Below, in pieces: positions 62,506 to 64,000 of a stretch of 64,000 bases of DNA. The stretch is from positions 92,685 to 156,684 of the forward strand of contig JBGPHC010000007.1 of NCBI GenBank assembly GCA_041484195.1, read 5' to 3'. Source of the stretch: PSRI01 sp041484195. GTDB taxonomy: Bacteria > Bacteroidota > Bacteroidia > Chitinophagales > Chitinophagaceae. Numbering within the stretch: the stretch's first letter is position 1; each line of letters starts with the position of its first letter. The notes under the pieces are model-generated. The model did not search any database and was not told the origin of the DNA. It saw only the letters and a program-made list of their open reading frames with translations. The translations under genes were made by a program, and so were the position numbers.

Positions 62506-63456
62506 TTATTTCTTTTGCCAGGCACTTACAGAAACTGCTGTATCACCAATTGAAAAGCTCATCAAATCTTCTCCTATAATAAACGGTCCTGAATAATTAG
62601 CTTTAGTTCGTTTTAATAACTCTTGTTCGTTCAGCCCATAAAGTTTTCCGATATGCGAATATGCAGCAAGCTTTGGTTTTACTTCGTTAAAAACTTTGGC
62701 CGCCTGCTCGACAGTAGTATGATGAGCGAATTGCGGATATTTAGGATCTGATTTACTTAATGTGTCAGGGGCCACGATTACTTCATGTACCAACAAATCT
62801 GTTCCTTTTGCAAACCTGATTAGATTTTCCGAATATCGTGTGTCGCCCGATAATACAACCGAATGTCCGCCGTATTCTATTCTATATCCAAAAGCAGGTA
62901 TATCAGGATGATGGTCTACTTTAAATGCAATTACTTTAACACCATTTTTCTCATAAACAATCCCTTGCTGTATTTCCTTAACCAACAATTTGCTGCCTTC
63001 CTCTGCCCTTTTATCATCTCCTACTCTAATTTTGATATCAAAAGCAAATGCCTTATGCAGGTTCTTAATCATATCATCGGTGCCTGTGGGCCCAAATACA
63101 TTCAGTGCTATTTCCCGCCCTGATATGAGCCATCCTGTTAGCCACAAGTCAGGTAAACCCACAATATGGTCTGAATGAAGGTGCGTAAAAAACAATGCAT
63201 TTATCTTATCATAAGAAACATTTATTTGAAGCAACCTTTGTAAACAACCCCGACCGGCATCAAACAGCAAAGTTTCACTGCCAGCCTGAACAAGAATACT
63301 TGCCCCAAACCGTTCCATAATTGGTTGCGGAGTGCCAGTACCAAGTAAGGTAACTTTTATAACAGGTTCATTAACCTGAACACTATCTTTGTTTGCTTGT
63401 CCAAATGAACCAAGAACAAATAATAAAATGATTGTAGTTAAAGAAAATCGTATCAT
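62506..63456 (-). CDS. Exported MBL-fold metallo-hydrolase
   Basis: About 316 residues from the ATG at 63456 (MIRFSLTTIILLFVLGSFGQ), giving a signal peptide. Metal motif FFTHLHSDHIVGLPDLW (H-x-H-x-D-H), then HSVVLSGDTRYSENL and a distal histidine in AAYSHIGKLYG. The layout recalls RNase Z-type or arylsulfatase-type MBL proteins, but the export signal makes tRNA processing unlikely. Substrate unknown. The stop lies 2 nt from the cassette repeat. Confidence 0.9.
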   Translation of the reverse strand: MIRFSLTTIILLFVLGSFGQANKDSVQVNEPVIKVTLLGTGTPQPIMERFGASILVQAGSETLLFDAGRGCLQRLLQINVSYDKINALFFTHLHSDHIVGLPDLWLTGWLISGREIALNVFGPTGTDDMIKNLHKAFAFDIKIRVGDDKRAEEGSKLLVKEIQQGIVYEKNGVKVIAFKVDHHPDIPAFGYRIEYGGHSVVLSGDTRYSENLIRFAKGTDLLVHEVIVAPDTLSKSDPKYPQFAHHTTVEQAAKVFNEVKPKLAAYSHIGKLYGLNEQELLKRTKANYSGPFIIGEDLMSFSIGDTAVSVSAWQKK

Positions 63457-63517
63457 TATTTTCTCGTCAAGTTGGGAATGTATTTCAGTATGCATAATTA
63501 GAGAGTTTCATTTAATG

Positions 63518-63652
63518 ACCGCCAACGAACAGGACTTTGCGATGGTGGGGAATTAGAATTCCGTCAAGCCCGAACTGAAGCACAATAGAATTACAAATGA
63601 TGAGGCTTACAATGTCAAGCCCCACTATTGCAAACCCCACGTTAGCGGTAGG
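63518..63652. repeat. Cassette repeat (attC-like) 27
   Basis: Left GCCAACGAACAGGACTTTGC then GATGGTGGGG; right CCCCACTATTGCAAACCCCA then CGTTAGCGGTAGGC. GTGGGG/CCCCAC and TTTGC/GCAAA pair. Interior TTAGAATTCCGTCAAGCCCG. Confidence 0.88.
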
Positions 63653-63709
63653 CGTTTTTGAGTTATTCATTTTTTTATCTCGTTCGTCCACCAACAATTA
63701 TATCATACT

Positions 63710-64000
63710 CTAATCTTTAGGCTCCCACAATTGAATTTTATTTCCTTCAATGTCTAAAATATGAAGAAATTTTCCATAATCATATGTTTCAATTTTGTCA
63801 ACGATAGTTACGTTTTCCTTTCTTAATTCTTCAACCAATGCTTCTAAATTCTCTACTCTATAGTTTATCATAAAGTCTTTTGTTGAAGGCTCAAAATATT
63901 TTGTGTTTTTGCAAAAGGATTCCACTGGGTAAGTCCCTTTTTTGTGCCGTCATCAATTTGTCGCCATTCAAAGCTTGTTCCATATGGGCTTGTGTCAAAC
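63710..64000 (-). pseudogene. VOC family gene, frameshifted and cut by window edge
   Basis: The frame 63710-63925 gives the second half of a VOC protein: KYFEPSTKDFMINYRVENLE, IETYDYGKFLHILDIEGNKI and the terminal QLWEPKD with the metal Glu. Upstream, another frame gives FDTSPYGTSFEWRQIDDGTK and LTQWNPF, which belongs to the same protein. A single-base difference near the four-T run at about 63922 separates them. The N-terminus lies beyond base 64000. It may be a mutation or a sequence error. Confidence 0.75.

Noticed and set aside
27820..63652. CRISPR array
   Set aside because: The repeats are long, irregularly spaced by whole genes, and are inverted-repeat structures; no short regular repeats or cas genes.
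27820..63652. Insertion sequences or transposon arms
   Set aside because: No transposase frame and no constant-length target duplications were seen; the repeats alternate with different genes rather than bracketing one.

Overview
The window looks like a chromosomal segment of a Bacteroidota bacterium, most likely in or near Chitinophagaceae (inference). The signs are secreted proteins ending in type IX secretion (T9SS) sorting domains, promoters of the form TTTG-N19-TAnnTTTG, a TonB-dependent receptor with an N-terminal carboxypeptidase-regulatory-like domain, glutaminyl-tRNA synthetase, and menaquinone synthesis through MqnA. No rRNA, CRISPR array, transposase, phage gene or integrase was seen. 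There is one tRNA, tRNA-Leu(CAA), at about 21.4 kb.

Region 1 (1 to about 21.6 kb) is ordinary core genome. It holds glnS (cut by the left edge), rocD, a VOC protein, ispE, a bifunctional-nuclease/UVR protein, the electron transfer flavoprotein pair etfA/etfB, a TPR protein, tilS, a rhomboid protease, rlmH, an SRPBCC protein, mqnA, purB, a GNAT acetyltransferase, prfC, a MacB-type permease, tsaD, trmN6-like and a saccharopine/alanine dehydrogenase-like enzyme. These genes lie on both strands and every reading frame that could be judged is intact.

Region 2 (21.6 to about 27.8 kb) is a transition. It has a decayed PIN-domain toxin remnant beside the tRNA, a 732-residue secreted beta-propeller protein with a T9SS tail, a GC-rich DUF998-like membrane protein, and a membrane protein plus AraC regulator pair.

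Region 3 (about 27.8 kb to the right edge, 36 kb) is the unusual part. It is an array of about 20 compact units that alternate with imperfect inverted repeats of 86 to 356 nt. The repeat ends resemble GCTAACGTTC (left, + strand) and CTTGTTAGCGG (right, + strand). Most genes read leftward, and each usually has one repeat right after its stop codon. This is the layout of integron gene cassettes with attC recombination sites. The content also fits a cassette array: small stand-alone proteins such as VOC, GNAT, DinB, cupin, DUF4386, UspA, TMEM175, M24 peptidase-like, NTF2-like, EEP nuclease, methyltransferase, epoxide hydrolase and MBL hydrolase. The sites are longer and more varied than classical attC and do not match the strict GTTRRRY core, so this could be a divergent chromosomal integron or a different cassette system. 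If it is an integron, the integrase and attI should lie to the right of base 64000.

The array also carries larger and reversed inserts. One is a rightward five-gene block (52.7 to 57.9 kb) with a LolA-like protein, two FtsX/MacB permeases, an ABC ATPase and an outer-membrane beta-barrel. Another is a TonB-dependent receptor facing a DtxR/MntR regulator, with a palindromic operator lying exactly in the receptor promoter spacer. At least six genes in the array are broken by frameshifts or stops, and duplicated repeat-plus-gene-tail fragments record past recombination.
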